A stretch of 64,000 bases of DNA from Fibrobacter sp. (GCA_024398935.1 JAKSIH010000013.1:1-64000), one strand, 5' to 3'. Positions 8,391 through 16,186 are shown, counted from the first letter of the stretch. Notes: generated from the sequence alone by a model not told the origin. Numbers and translations are program-made.

Positions 8391-8892
8391 ATAGACTCCT
8401 ATATCTGAATGTGAATCGGCTCCTAGCCTTCGTGAGCTAGGAATTGACTGGATATGGCTTTGGCAGCCATTCTCATATCAACCAGCTTCAATAAATCAGA
8501 TCGTCCTTTATGACTATGTTGCGTCTCATTTTTACACGGTCTTAGCAGCTCCTGTCTAAATTTCAAGGCGATTCAGTCGCCTACACTTATTTATCGCTTT
8601 TTATGTGCGATTTGTAAATGACTTTTTCAAAAAAAATTCATTTTTCTTTTTCACGACAAATATATGAATATTTCTATGACAAAAGATGACACTTTTTATT
8701 TTTTGCGTTTTTCGTCCTCCATTTTGTTCCAGCACTGGAATTTTTGCGTTTACAGAATATGAAATGCACAAATGTGAATTCTCGTAAAAAAGAAACTTTC
8801 TGTAAAGGTTTGGCATTTTTCTAGAAAAATCTCTCGAAAAATTCATCCTTTCTTCTCTTTCCAAAAAAAGGCAGCCTTCCTAATTTCAGGAC
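8391..8892. other. Intergenic region with hairpins, possible structured leader
   Basis: Hairpins are visible at 8422-8443 (TCCTAGC / GCTAGGA), about 8453-8475 (ATGGCT / AGCCAT) and 8567-8581 (GGCGA / TCGCC). Read on the minus strand they lie in the leader of the gene at 8085. Two tiny frames, of 13 and 17 codons, precede it there. The part from 8600 to 8880 is AT-rich with nothing recognisable. Confidence 0.35.
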
Positions 8893-9603
8893 ATGAAGAA
8901 AAAACTGGTTATTTTGGATATGGGCAGCACGTACACCGATTTGCAGGAGCGAATTGGGGATTTTTCGGAATGGATTTACGAGAAGGTTCCTAAGGATTTG
9001 CAAACATCCACAGCTATCGTTTCCCATTCGGACTTTCCTCACTATGCAAGGTCACATGAAATCTCTGGACTCCTGATTACAGGGTCTCACGATATGGTGA
9101 CCGATCCGAACGAAAGTCATGCCCGCTGTTTTGAAACCATCCAGAATTTACTGACTACGCAGCCCTACCTGCCCGTCTTTGGAATTTGCTACGGGCATCA
9201 GCTGCTGGCCCATCTGCTAGGCGGGAAAGCGGCCGCCAAGTCCGAAGGTCCCGAAATCGGCCTCAAGGAAATTTCCTTCATCGCAAACGACGATGTAATT
9301 TTTGGAAGTTACAGCAAGAGGGAGGTTGCGTTTTACTGCGTCCACTACCAGTGTGCCGAAGTACTGCCTCCCGGCGCAAAAGTATTCGCCAGCAGCGAAC
9401 AGGAGAAACATCACGCCTTCAGGATTCGCAACTGCTGGGGCGTCCAGTTTCATCCGGAATTTCCGAAGGAAGCCGACCTGTTCTACGAGCGGGTGAACAG
9501 CCCTATAGACGGCATAGAAAAACGACTCCTCCAGATTCAGGAGGAGTACGTCGATAATGACCTGATTGCAAAATTCTGCAGGTTTGCCGCAGGGCTAAAC
9601 TAA
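8893..9603 (+). CDS. Class I glutamine amidotransferase, GMP synthase-like
   Basis: The protein has 236 residues. The class I amidotransferase triad is visible: the nucleophile in FGICYGHQLLAHLLGG (cysteine near residue 99), and the His-Glu pair in GVQFHPEF near residue 182. There is no synthetase domain, so this is a stand-alone amidotransferase of the GuaA-N/YfeJ type. Its natural amine acceptor cannot be read from sequence. The start is preceded by CAGGAC. Its stop overlaps by nine bases with the stop of the convergent DXS-like gene. Confidence 0.82.
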   Translation: MKKKLVILDMGSTYTDLQERIGDFSEWIYEKVPKDLQTSTAIVSHSDFPHYARSHEISGLLITGSHDMVTDPNESHARCFETIQNLLTTQPYLPVFGICYGHQLLAHLLGGKAAAKSEGPEIGLKEISFIANDDVIFGSYSKREVAFYCVHYQCAEVLPPGAKVFASSEQEKHHAFRIRNCWGVQFHPEFPKEADLFYERVNSPIDGIEKRLLQIQEEYVDNDLIAKFCRFAAGLN

Positions 9604-11340
9604 AGCGGATTTCACGTCTTCGGCAATCTGCTCCGGGGTCAGGCGGTTGCGATCGCAAAGTTCTGCAAAACCAACCTTGTCGTAGAATTCCTTCTTCAAG
9701 CCCTTCACCAGAACCTTCATGTTGGAATTGCCATAGAAGGTCGCAATCTTCTGACCGAAGCCACCTTCTGCAACGCCATTTTCCAAGGTAACTACAACCT
9801 GATGGTCTGCCTTCAGGGATTCCAGAAGTTCTACATCTACGCCACTTGCAAATCGCGGGTTGATAACCGTAGCTTCAACGCCCTGCTTGGCAAGTTCTGC
9901 AGCCACTGCGACACCACGCTGGTAAAAATCGCCCAAGCCTATAATCGCTACCTTAGAGCCCTTCTTGTCCATCTTGTAGGAAACCTTGGAGTAATCCTTA
10001 TCGAATTCGCCTTCACGGTGAGCGACGCCATTCGGAATGCGAATTGCCATGGGGCACAAGGTCCGATCGATGGCATAGTCCATCATGGCCTTCGCTTCTT
10101 CTACGCAAGTGGGGCAAAGGTAGGCCAGGTTTGGAATGTTCGACATCAAGGCAATGTCAAAAATGCAAAGATGGGTTGTGTCATTCATGCCATCGGCACC
10201 GCTCATGGTAACAAGAAGTGTAGCAGGATTATTATTGGCACACAGATCCTGGGAGAGCTGGTCGTAAGTGCGCTGGATAAAAGTGCTGTGGGTACTGTAA
10301 ATAGGCTTGGCGCCACCCTTCGCAAGGCCAGAGGCAAGAGCTACGGCGTGTTCTTCGGCAATGCCAACATCAATGAACTGACGACCCGCTTCCTTACGCT
10401 GGGGAGCAAAAAAGCCAATACCTGCAGGAACAGCGGAATGAATTACCACCACCTTGGAATCGGACTTGATTTTCTCCATCAGGTAGCCACTGAGAACGCC
10501 TCCCCAGGATTCGCCACTTCCCCAATCCTGGAAACCGGTCTTTGCGTCAAAGGGGATACTCCAGTGGAAGGCTTCCTTATTCTGTTCAGCGAAGGGAAGC
10601 CCCTTACCCTTCTTGGTATGAATGTGAACCACGACAGGCTTGGTGGAATCCTTCACTTTCTTAAAGGCTGTGATCAGGGCAAGGACATCGTTACCACTTT
10701 CTACGTAAAGGTAATCAAAACCCAAGGACTTAAAGTAATTGTTCTGAGATTTACCTAAAGTATTACGAAGTTCCGCAAGAGAACCATAAAGTCCGCCATG
10801 ATTTTCGGCGATGGACATTTCGTTATCGTTCACCACCACAATAAAGTTGGTTGCATATTCACCTGCATTGTCCAGACCTTCAAAAGCTTCGCCACCGCTT
10901 AGGGAGCCATCTCCGATGACTGCAATCACATTGCTGCGTTCGCCCTTGAGATCGCGGGCAGTAGCAAGCCCCAGCGCCAAACTGATGGAAGTAGAAGTAT
11001 GACCAATCATAAAGTGGTCATGTTCACTTTCGCACGGTTCCGTATAGCCGGTAACATCGTCATACTTGGATTCGTCCAAGAATGCTGCGGCACGACCAGT
11101 CAGCATCTTGTGAGCGTAAGACTGGTGGCTGACATCATAGACAATCTTATCCTTTGGGGAATCAAAAACATAGTGGAGGGCGATGGTCGCTTCTACCATA
11201 CCCAGGTTGGAACCAACGTGACCACCGTGCTTGGAAAGTTTTTCTATAAGAGCGCTGCGGACTTCTCTTGCCAAATTCTGAAGAGAATAATTGTCCAACT
11301 TTTTTACATCTTCCGGAGAGTGAATTTTTTCTAGAAGCAT
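9595..11340 (-). CDS. dxs: 1-deoxy-D-xylulose-5-phosphate synthase-like transketolase
   Basis: DXS condenses pyruvate and glyceraldehyde 3-phosphate using thiamine diphosphate. The protein is 581 residues from the ATG at 11340, chosen because AAGGA lies six bases upstream. Motifs seen: HVGSNLGMVEATIALHYVF, GHTSTSISLALGLA, the TPP site GDGSLSGG...NDNEMSI, and GIAEEHAVALASGLAKGG in the pyrimidine-binding domain. It is about 40-50 residues shorter than canonical DXS. Its promoter carries the same MerR operator as the neighbouring merR and flavodoxin genes. A specialised, stress-linked paralogue is therefore as likely as the housekeeping isoprenoid enzyme. Confidence 0.8.
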   Translation of the reverse strand: MLLEKIHSPEDVKKLDNYSLQNLAREVRSALIEKLSKHGGHVGSNLGMVEATIALHYVFDSPKDKIVYDVSHQSYAHKMLTGRAAAFLDESKYDDVTGYTEPCESEHDHFMIGHTSTSISLALGLATARDLKGERSNVIAVIGDGSLSGGEAFEGLDNAGEYATNFIVVVNDNEMSIAENHGGLYGSLAELRNTLGKSQNNYFKSLGFDYLYVESGNDVLALITAFKKVKDSTKPVVVHIHTKKGKGLPFAEQNKEAFHWSIPFDAKTGFQDWGSGESWGGVLSGYLMEKIKSDSKVVVIHSAVPAGIGFFAPQRKEAGRQFIDVGIAEEHAVALASGLAKGGAKPIYSTHSTFIQRTYDQLSQDLCANNNPATLLVTMSGADGMNDTTHLCIFDIALMSNIPNLAYLCPTCVEEAKAMMDYAIDRTLCPMAIRIPNGVAHREGEFDKDYSKVSYKMDKKGSKVAIIGLGDFYQRGVAVAAELAKQGVEATVINPRFASGVDVELLESLKADHQVVVTLENGVAEGGFGQKIATFYGNSNMKVLVKGLKKEFYDKVGFAELCDRNRLTPEQIAEDVKSALV

Positions 11341-11375
11341 AATCATCCTTTTTTGCATCCCATTAATTTTCTCAA

Positions 11376-11406
11376 AATATAACATCTAGAGTTTGCTCTA
11401 ACACAA
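11376..11406 (-). promoter_or_regulatory. MerR-type promoter of the DXS-like gene
   Basis: On the minus strand a TTGTGT -35 and TATATT -10 are separated by 19 nt. The spacer opens with the near-palindrome TAGAGCAAACTCTA. Nineteen-base spacing with a dyad between the boxes is the signature of MerR-family activated promoters. Confidence 0.75.
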
Positions 11407-11465
11407 GGGTAAAAAAGAGGAAAGTGTACACAAATTGCCCCAATTCAAAATTTCGCATACACACA

Positions 11466-11496
11466 TTGACATAGAGTTAACTCTAAATAGTATATT
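11466..11496 (+). promoter_or_regulatory. MerR-type promoter of the merR gene
   Basis: The -35 TTGACA (11466-11471) and -10 TATATT (11491-11496) are 19 nt apart. The spacer opens with the perfect palindrome TAGAGTTAACTCTA (11472-11485). This indicates autoregulation. Confidence 0.82.
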
Positions 11497-11520
11497 TAGC
11501 AGTAAAACGAGGGAGTTTCT

Positions 11521-12012
11521 ATGGCAAATCCTATCCAGAATACCGAAAAATCCAAGGGCTTTAGCATTGGCGAAGTCGTCAAGCAGACAGGCCTATCCGC
11601 CCACACCTTGCGCTATTACGAAAAGGAAGGTCTGTTGCCTTTCGTGACCAAGAACAGCTCCGGACTCCGGGTTTATTCCACCACCGATTTGCAGTGGCTC
11701 AGCATGATCGAGTGCCTCAAGGATTCGGGTCTCCAGATCAAGGAAATCCGCCAGTACATCGAGTGGTTCCGTCAGGGGGATTCCACCCTAAAACAGCGCC
11801 TGGAACTTTTCCAGAACCGTCGCAAGGCTCTAGAAGCAGAAATGGCCCGCCTGCAGGTCGTGATGAACAAGATTTCCTTCAAGGAGACTTTGTACACCAC
11901 CGCCATCAAGCTGGGAAGCCTTGATGCCGCCGATAGCGACAAGACGATACAGCGCCTCAAGAAAAAGCTCTTCGACTCTCCCGACGATTTCGACAAGAGA
12001 GTCGCCGGCTAA
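11521..12012 (+). CDS. MerR family regulator, AdhR/NmlR type
   Basis: The protein has 163 residues. The MerR winged helix is clear (FSIGEVVKQTGLSAHTLRYYEKEGLLP, then GLRVYSTTDLQWL), followed by a dimerisation coiled coil (QRLELFQNRRKALEAEMARLQ). A single cysteine at residue 65 (IECLKDSGLQIKEIRQYIEWF) aligns with the sensor cysteine of AdhR/NmlR-type regulators, which respond to aldehydes and other electrophiles. The gene has its own MerR-type promoter and a GAGGGA ribosome binding site. Matching operators occur before the DXS-like gene and both flavodoxin promoters, so it probably controls the whole island. Confidence 0.9.
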   Translation: MANPIQNTEKSKGFSIGEVVKQTGLSAHTLRYYEKEGLLPFVTKNSSGLRVYSTTDLQWLSMIECLKDSGLQIKEIRQYIEWFRQGDSTLKQRLELFQNRRKALEAEMARLQVVMNKISFKETLYTTAIKLGSLDAADSDKTIQRLKKKLFDSPDDFDKRVAG

Positions 12013-12060
12013 TCGAATCGCGGACGACAAATAGCTGACGAATCATTTTTTACAAATAGA

Positions 12061-12091
12061 AAATCCCGGGCTGTTCATTCGCTCGGGATTT
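12061..12091. terminator. Bidirectional terminator
   Basis: The stem AAATCCCG / CGGGATTT is followed by T-rich sequence. It is shared by merR and the convergent SUMF1-flavodoxin gene. Confidence 0.75.
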
Positions 12092-12095
12092 CTTT

Positions 12096-13532
12096 TTAAA
12101 GACCATTGTTTTTAAGCCAGCTGTCTATGCGAGAATTCAGGTCTCTTCCACCGCTGTAGTAAAATTCAAAGGGAAATCCCACATTGCTTTTCTGCAGTTT
12201 CTTGTTTAGGTCAGAAACGCTGTCGCCGTAGCGGGTGCCGCCATGGCTGGAAAAGCTAGCCACGGTCTTGCCCTTAAAATCGTAACTTTCCAGGAAGGTG
12301 AATACAGGCATGGGAATGGTGGCCCACCAGGTAGGATACCCCAGCAAGACAACATTGTATTTGGACATGTCCCTGATTTTTGTCTTGAGAGGTGGACGGG
12401 CGTCGCTGTTCAAGTCCTTCTGGGTGACCTCATAAATGCCACCGCGGTAAGGCTTCGCCATTTCGATTTCCACAAGGTCAACATTTCCGTCACCGTACTT
12501 CTTTTTCATCTGCTTCGAAATGTATTCCGCCGCACTCTGGGTATTGCCGGAATAGCTGAAGTAGGCTACGAGAATTTTAGGATTTTTCGGAATGCTTATG
12601 GCGTTGATTTCTGGATTGAATTTTGTTTCGACGGTCGTGTCGGAATGAGCAACGGAATTTGCGGCGCCCTTGGGATTGTCTGCGTTGCGCGCGATTCTAA
12701 AGCCGAGGTTGCGATCGCTATCCAGCGGGTTGGTGGCAGAACGGTAGGCACTTCTCAAGTGCTTTCCGAAATCGTTGTAGGCGCCGCCGCGGTTCACACG
12801 ATAAATTCCCATACGCGGTCCTGCGGGGTTCTGCTTTCCGGATTCATTATATTCGCCATAATAGTCAAAAACCCATTCGCTAACATTGCCGTGCATATTA
12901 TACAATCCAAATGCGTTGGGCTTGTAGGAATCAACGGCGACGGGCTCGTCAATGACGGAGCCGGGCACCACATTCTTGTTGGTGTGGTGCATGTAGTTTT
13001 CTTCGATGAGGTACGGATAGCTTCCGTAATAGTTGGCGTCTTCAACGCGGTTCCAGTTTCCGGTGCTGAAAACCGTCGTGGTTCCAGCGCGATTGGCATA
13101 TTCCCATTCCGCTTCGGTCAGCAGGCGGTAGCCATTGGCACTGCGGTTCCAGGTAACGGTTATGTCGCGGGTCTTGCCTGATTCACCACGACCGACTTTA
13201 TAAACTTCCTGCAATCCTTCGGCACGACTTTTGGCGTTGCAAAATTCGATGGCGTCGTAGTAGGTGACGTTTTGAACAGGGAGATTGCCACCCTTGAAGG
13301 TGCTGGGATTCTTGCCGGTGATTTTTTCGTAATCCTTCTGCTGGACTTCGTAGGCGTCCACATAAAAATCACTGAGGGAAACTTGATGTTGCTTTTCGTC
13401 CAGTTGGCGCTGGCGTTCCGTAGCGGGGCTTCCCATGGTAAACGTTCCGCCCTTTACAAGCACCATCTTGCTTTCTGCAAAAACAGAGATAGCAAGGCTT
13501 AAAATGCCCAAGGTAATGATTTGCCTTTTCAT
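12096..13532 (-). CDS. Exported SUMF1 (FGE-sulfatase-like) and flavodoxin fusion protein
   Basis: The protein has 478 residues. A Sec signal peptide ends near SVFAES. Residues 22-285 are a SUMF1/FGE-like domain (MVLVKGGTFTMGSP, YRLLTEAEWEYANRAG, GLYNMHGNVSEWVFD, RGGAY, NLGFRIAR). The cysteine pair needed for formylglycine formation is not seen, so that half is probably a binding module. Residues 315-478 are a flavodoxin (ILVAYFSYSGNTQSAA phosphate loop, LGYPTWWATIPMPVFTFLE). It is the third gene of the operon starting at 14816, with an AAAGG-type ribosome binding site. Both halves would be outside the cytoplasm. Confidence 0.85.
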   Translation of the reverse strand: MKRQIITLGILSLAISVFAESKMVLVKGGTFTMGSPATERQRQLDEKQHQVSLSDFYVDAYEVQQKDYEKITGKNPSTFKGGNLPVQNVTYYDAIEFCNAKSRAEGLQEVYKVGRGESGKTRDITVTWNRSANGYRLLTEAEWEYANRAGTTTVFSTGNWNRVEDANYYGSYPYLIEENYMHHTNKNVVPGSVIDEPVAVDSYKPNAFGLYNMHGNVSEWVFDYYGEYNESGKQNPAGPRMGIYRVNRGGAYNDFGKHLRSAYRSATNPLDSDRNLGFRIARNADNPKGAANSVAHSDTTVETKFNPEINAISIPKNPKILVAYFSYSGNTQSAAEYISKQMKKKYGDGNVDLVEIEMAKPYRGGIYEVTQKDLNSDARPPLKTKIRDMSKYNVVLLGYPTWWATIPMPVFTFLESYDFKGKTVASFSSHGGTRYGDSVSDLNKKLQKSNVGFPFEFYYSGGRDLNSRIDSWLKNNGL

Positions 13533-13570
13533 AAAACGACCTTTGCGAAATTTTTAGGCTAGCGGATCGG

Positions 13571-14218
13571 TTAGGATCTTTTCAGAAGTTTCATCCCCAG
13601 ATGGGCTATAACACACATGCCTGCCGAAATTCCAAGCAGCTGTAAAACCGCAGCGGAGATACTTTCCGCCGCGAGCTTCCAGCCACCAGTCACGAACATA
13701 TACACGTAAAGTTGAGACTGCACAAAACCATAAACGCCGGCGGCAATCAGCAGCCCGTAGGCAATAAACAGCAGCGACATTTTCCAGGTGCGATTGCGGC
13801 AGAAATTTTCCAGCCTGTCCAGTTTTGCGTCAAGATGGAATCCCAAATGAAACAGCATCACCATAAAGCCCCAGCTGCAACTGGCCAGGTGAACTTCCCG
13901 GGCAGTCTGCGTCGCCCTCATGGGAGACCATTCAAAAACAAGCCCCGTCATGAAAATGGAACTGATGGCCATGGTAATCATCAGGGCGAAAAGAAGCCAG
14001 TCCATGATGTTCATGGCAATGCGGCGGGCGTTCCATTTGCCCTTGCCGATGGTTCTGTAAAACCAGAAGTTCATCGCATGATGAACGATAAATAAAACGA
14101 AAAGCGTAATGCCCACATACCCATGGCTTGTCAGGTCATGGATGGCACCATAGCACATGAGGTACAGAAAGCAACTGTACATCAGAACATCAATGACAAT
14201 TTTCGCAATTCGTTTCAT
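13571..14218 (-). CDS. DUF4405 membrane protein, putative flavinylation-associated cytochrome
   Basis: The protein has 215 residues and four to five membrane helices. Histidines are placed as in DUF4405/cytochrome b-like proteins: AIHDLTSHGYVG, FIVHHAMNFWF, HLASCSWGFMVMLFHLGFH and CVIAHLGMKLL. The family is described as flavinylation-associated cytochromes that link the quinone pool to extracytoplasmic flavoproteins. Here it lies between an exported flavodoxin and the SUMF1-flavodoxin fusion. It is therefore the likely membrane electron carrier for them. Haem binding is inference. Confidence 0.75.
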   Translation of the reverse strand: MKRIAKIVIDVLMYSCFLYLMCYGAIHDLTSHGYVGITLFVLFIVHHAMNFWFYRTIGKGKWNARRIAMNIMDWLLFALMITMAISSIFMTGLVFEWSPMRATQTAREVHLASCSWGFMVMLFHLGFHLDAKLDRLENFCRNRTWKMSLLFIAYGLLIAAGVYGFVQSQLYVYMFVTGGWKLAAESISAAVLQLLGISAGMCVIAHLGMKLLKRS

Positions 14219-14249
14219 ATGAGTGTCGTCCTGTGCAAAGTTCGCGCGC

Positions 14250-14292
14250 CGCGGCGAGCGTCATCCTGAACGTAGTGAAGGATCCAGACCAG
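14250..14292. repeat. Dispersed repeat in the flavodoxin operon
   Basis: GCGTCATCCTGAACGTAGTG followed by AAGGATCCAG belongs to the widespread CATTCTGA...GAATCCAG intergenic repeat class. Related copies are near 34940-34975 (opposite orientation) and 54761-54795. It lies between the first two genes of the operon. Confidence 0.6.
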
Positions 14293-14294
14293 AA

Positions 14295-14816
14295 TTACTT
14301 CAAGGCTCCATCTACAAACTTCTTGATGTCCGTTTCGGACCCGTAGTTGAATTCCTTTCCGCCTTTAAAGATGGAACCCTTGGCAGCCTTCGCAATGTCC
14401 TTACCGCTGGGGCCAAGGCCGCTTCCGCCGCTGGTGCAGAGGGTAATCAGGTTCTTCTTTTCGAAGCTCTGGCTTTCCACGAAAGTATAAACAATCTTCG
14501 GTGCGTATCCCCACCAGATAGGGTAAGCAAGAACCACCGTATCGTAATCCTTTACGTCAATCTTATTCTTGATGGCGGGGCGGCTTTTAGGGTCGTTACT
14601 TTCGATGGTGGAACGGGACTTCTTGTCGTGCCAATCCAGGTCTGCAGAAGAGTAAGCCTGCGCAGGAACGATTTCGAACAGGTCGGCGCCTACGGCCTTG
14701 GCGGCCTTGGCGGCCATTTGCCTTGTGGTTCCGGTTGCGCTAAAATAGACGACTGCAGTCTTTGCGTTTGCCATACAGAACACTCCTAAAATAAGGGCTA
14801 AAATCAGTTTTTTCAT
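14295..14816 (-). CDS. Exported flavodoxin
   Basis: The start is set at MKKLILALILGVFCMANAK, with AAGGAGTG seven bases upstream, giving 173 residues. The signal peptide ends near MANAK. The flavodoxin core starts at once: VVYFSATGTTRQMAAKAAKA (FMN phosphate loop), VLAYPIWWGYAPKIVYTFVES and LCTSGGSGLGPSGKDIAKA. This is the Flavodoxin_4-like group. It heads an operon with the DUF4405 protein and the SUMF1-flavodoxin fusion, driven by a MerR-type promoter. A Sec-exported flavodoxin would need FMN outside the cytoplasm, which is unusual. Confidence 0.87.
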   Translation of the reverse strand: MKKLILALILGVFCMANAKTAVVYFSATGTTRQMAAKAAKAVGADLFEIVPAQAYSSADLDWHDKKSRSTIESNDPKSRPAIKNKIDVKDYDTVVLAYPIWWGYAPKIVYTFVESQSFEKKNLITLCTSGGSGLGPSGKDIAKAAKGSIFKGGKEFNYGSETDIKKFVDGALK

Positions 14817-14863
14817 TTTGACACTCCTTGCCGTTCTTGCGGTCATCAAAAGAATTCACCATA

Positions 14864-14894
14864 AATATAGGACCTAGAGCTAGCTCTAGGTCAA
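14864..14894 (-). promoter_or_regulatory. MerR-type promoter of the flavodoxin operon
   Basis: On the minus strand TTGACC and TATATT are separated by 19 nt. The spacer opens with TAGAGCTAGCTCTA, a perfect palindrome that extends outward as CCTAGAGCTAGCTCTAGG. Confidence 0.82.
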
Positions 14895-14957
14895 GGGACA
14901 CCCTGCATTTTTTTTGCAGAAAAATATTTCTATAACGCCACAACGCGCAACTTATGT

Positions 14958-15500
14958 TTACTTAATGTAATAGACGTAGTTTTCCTTGCGGGGCAGGGCC
15001 TTGGGAACGGGAGTCAGGCGATAGCCCAGGGCCACATGGCCAATGCCTTCGTAGTTACCTTCGATGCCCAGCTTTTTCAGGATGGACTTGCCGAATTCAC
15101 TTTCGAATTCCTGCTTGGCACGGTGAATCCAGACGCTGCCCAGGCCAAGGCTTGCGGCGGCGTTCATGAGGTTGCCCATCACCAGGCTACCGTCGTTGAT
15201 GTAGGTACCGGAGCCGTTATTGGCGTCCTTGTCCGCAATGACAATGAGAATGACGGGAGCGCCATAGAACGGGTCAAAGCCCTCGTCCCAGCCGCCGATC
15301 TTGCGGTTCTCTTCGGCAATCTGGTCCCGCATTTCCTTGTTGGTCACAGCGATGATGATAGAAGACTGCTGGTTCTTTCCGGAAGGTGCAAAAGTTCCTG
15401 CGCGAATCACCGCTTCCAGTTCTTCATCGCACACCATGTCCGGCTTAAACTTACGACAGCTACGGCGAGTTTCCAAGGTCATCAAAGTTTCGTTAGTCAT
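14958..15500 (-). CDS. Nitroreductase family protein
   Basis: The 180-residue protein has the FMN-binding nitroreductase pattern: LETRRSCRKFKPD at the N-terminus, TFAPSGKNQQSSIIIAV near residue 36, and LGLGSVWIHRA and HVALGYRL later. It has no signal peptide and is presumably cytoplasmic, reducing quinones or nitro compounds with NAD(P)H. It is divergent from the flavodoxin at 15587, and the MerR operator lies between them. Control by the same regulator is plausible, although the 19-nt promoter faces the other way. Confidence 0.85.
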   Translation of the reverse strand: MTNETLMTLETRRSCRKFKPDMVCDEELEAVIRAGTFAPSGKNQQSSIIIAVTNKEMRDQIAEENRKIGGWDEGFDPFYGAPVILIVIADKDANNGSGTYINDGSLVMGNLMNAAASLGLGSVWIHRAKQEFESEFGKSILKKLGIEGNYEGIGHVALGYRLTPVPKALPRKENYVYYIK

Positions 15501-15549
15501 AGGATTTTCCTTTTTTTTGCAAAAGTATATTTTTTTTCAAAAAATGGTC

Positions 15550-15580
15550 TTGACCTAGAGTCAGCTCTAAACATTATATT
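15550..15580 (+). promoter_or_regulatory. MerR-type promoter of the second flavodoxin
   Basis: TTGACC (15550-15555) and TATATT (15575-15580) are 19 nt apart. The spacer opens with TAGAGTCAGCTCTA. The -10 box ends only six bases before the ATG at 15587, which implies a leaderless transcript. Confidence 0.8.
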
Positions 15581-15586
15581 TGGGGC

Positions 15587-16147
15587 ATGAAAAAGATTAT
15601 CAGTTTCTTTTTAACAATTTTCATGGGGGCCGCAATGGCTGCAGAAACAAAAAAACTGGTCATTTACTATTCCCGTACCGATGAAAACTATAGCGTAGGC
15701 TACATCCAGAAGGGAAACACTGAAATCGTAGCAGAAATCATCGCCGAAAAAACGGGCGCAACACTCCTGAAAGTGGAACCAGTCAAGGAATATCCTAAGG
15801 AATATGATGACTGCATCGCCGTCGCCAAGAAAGAATTGGCAAATGATGCCCGCCCCGATTTTAAGCCCATAAGCATCAATCCCGAAGAGTTTGACGAAAT
15901 CTACGTAGGTTACCCTGTATGGTGGGGTGAAATGCCTATGACCATGTTCACCTTTTTCGAAAAATACAATCTGAAGGGCAAGACCATCCATCCCTTCGTC
16001 ACCCATGAAGGGAGCGGCCTCAGCGGCGTCGCACGGTTAAAGAAAGTCACCGGAGCAAACGTAAAACCTGGACTCGCCATTTATGGACACACAGCCCAGA
16101 ACGAAAAGGACAAGGCCATCAAAGATGTGGAAAAATGGCTGAAGTAA
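15587..16147 (+). CDS. Exported flavodoxin
   Basis: The protein has 186 residues. The signal peptide MKKIISFFLTIFMGAAMAAE is followed by a flavodoxin domain: LVIYYSRTDENYSVGYIQKG, NTEIVAEIIAEKTGATLLKV, YVGYPVWWGEMPMTMFTFFEKY and FVTHEGSGLSGVARL. The phosphate loop is longer than in the flavodoxin at 14295. The start codon lies at the expected transcription start of the MerR-type promoter and has no upstream ribosome binding site. It is likely a partner or isoform in the same extracytoplasmic redox module. Confidence 0.87.
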   Translation: MKKIISFFLTIFMGAAMAAETKKLVIYYSRTDENYSVGYIQKGNTEIVAEIIAEKTGATLLKVEPVKEYPKEYDDCIAVAKKELANDARPDFKPISINPEEFDEIYVGYPVWWGEMPMTMFTFFEKYNLKGKTIHPFVTHEGSGLSGVARLKKVTGANVKPGLAIYGHTAQNEKDKAIKDVEKWLK

Positions 16148-16186
16148 TCCACAATTTCATACAAACAACTTCACCTTGACTCCTTG

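Noticed and set aside
8601-8864. 87-codon open frame on the minus strand
   Set aside because: It is AT-rich, rich in K/F/N with no ribosome binding site or domain.
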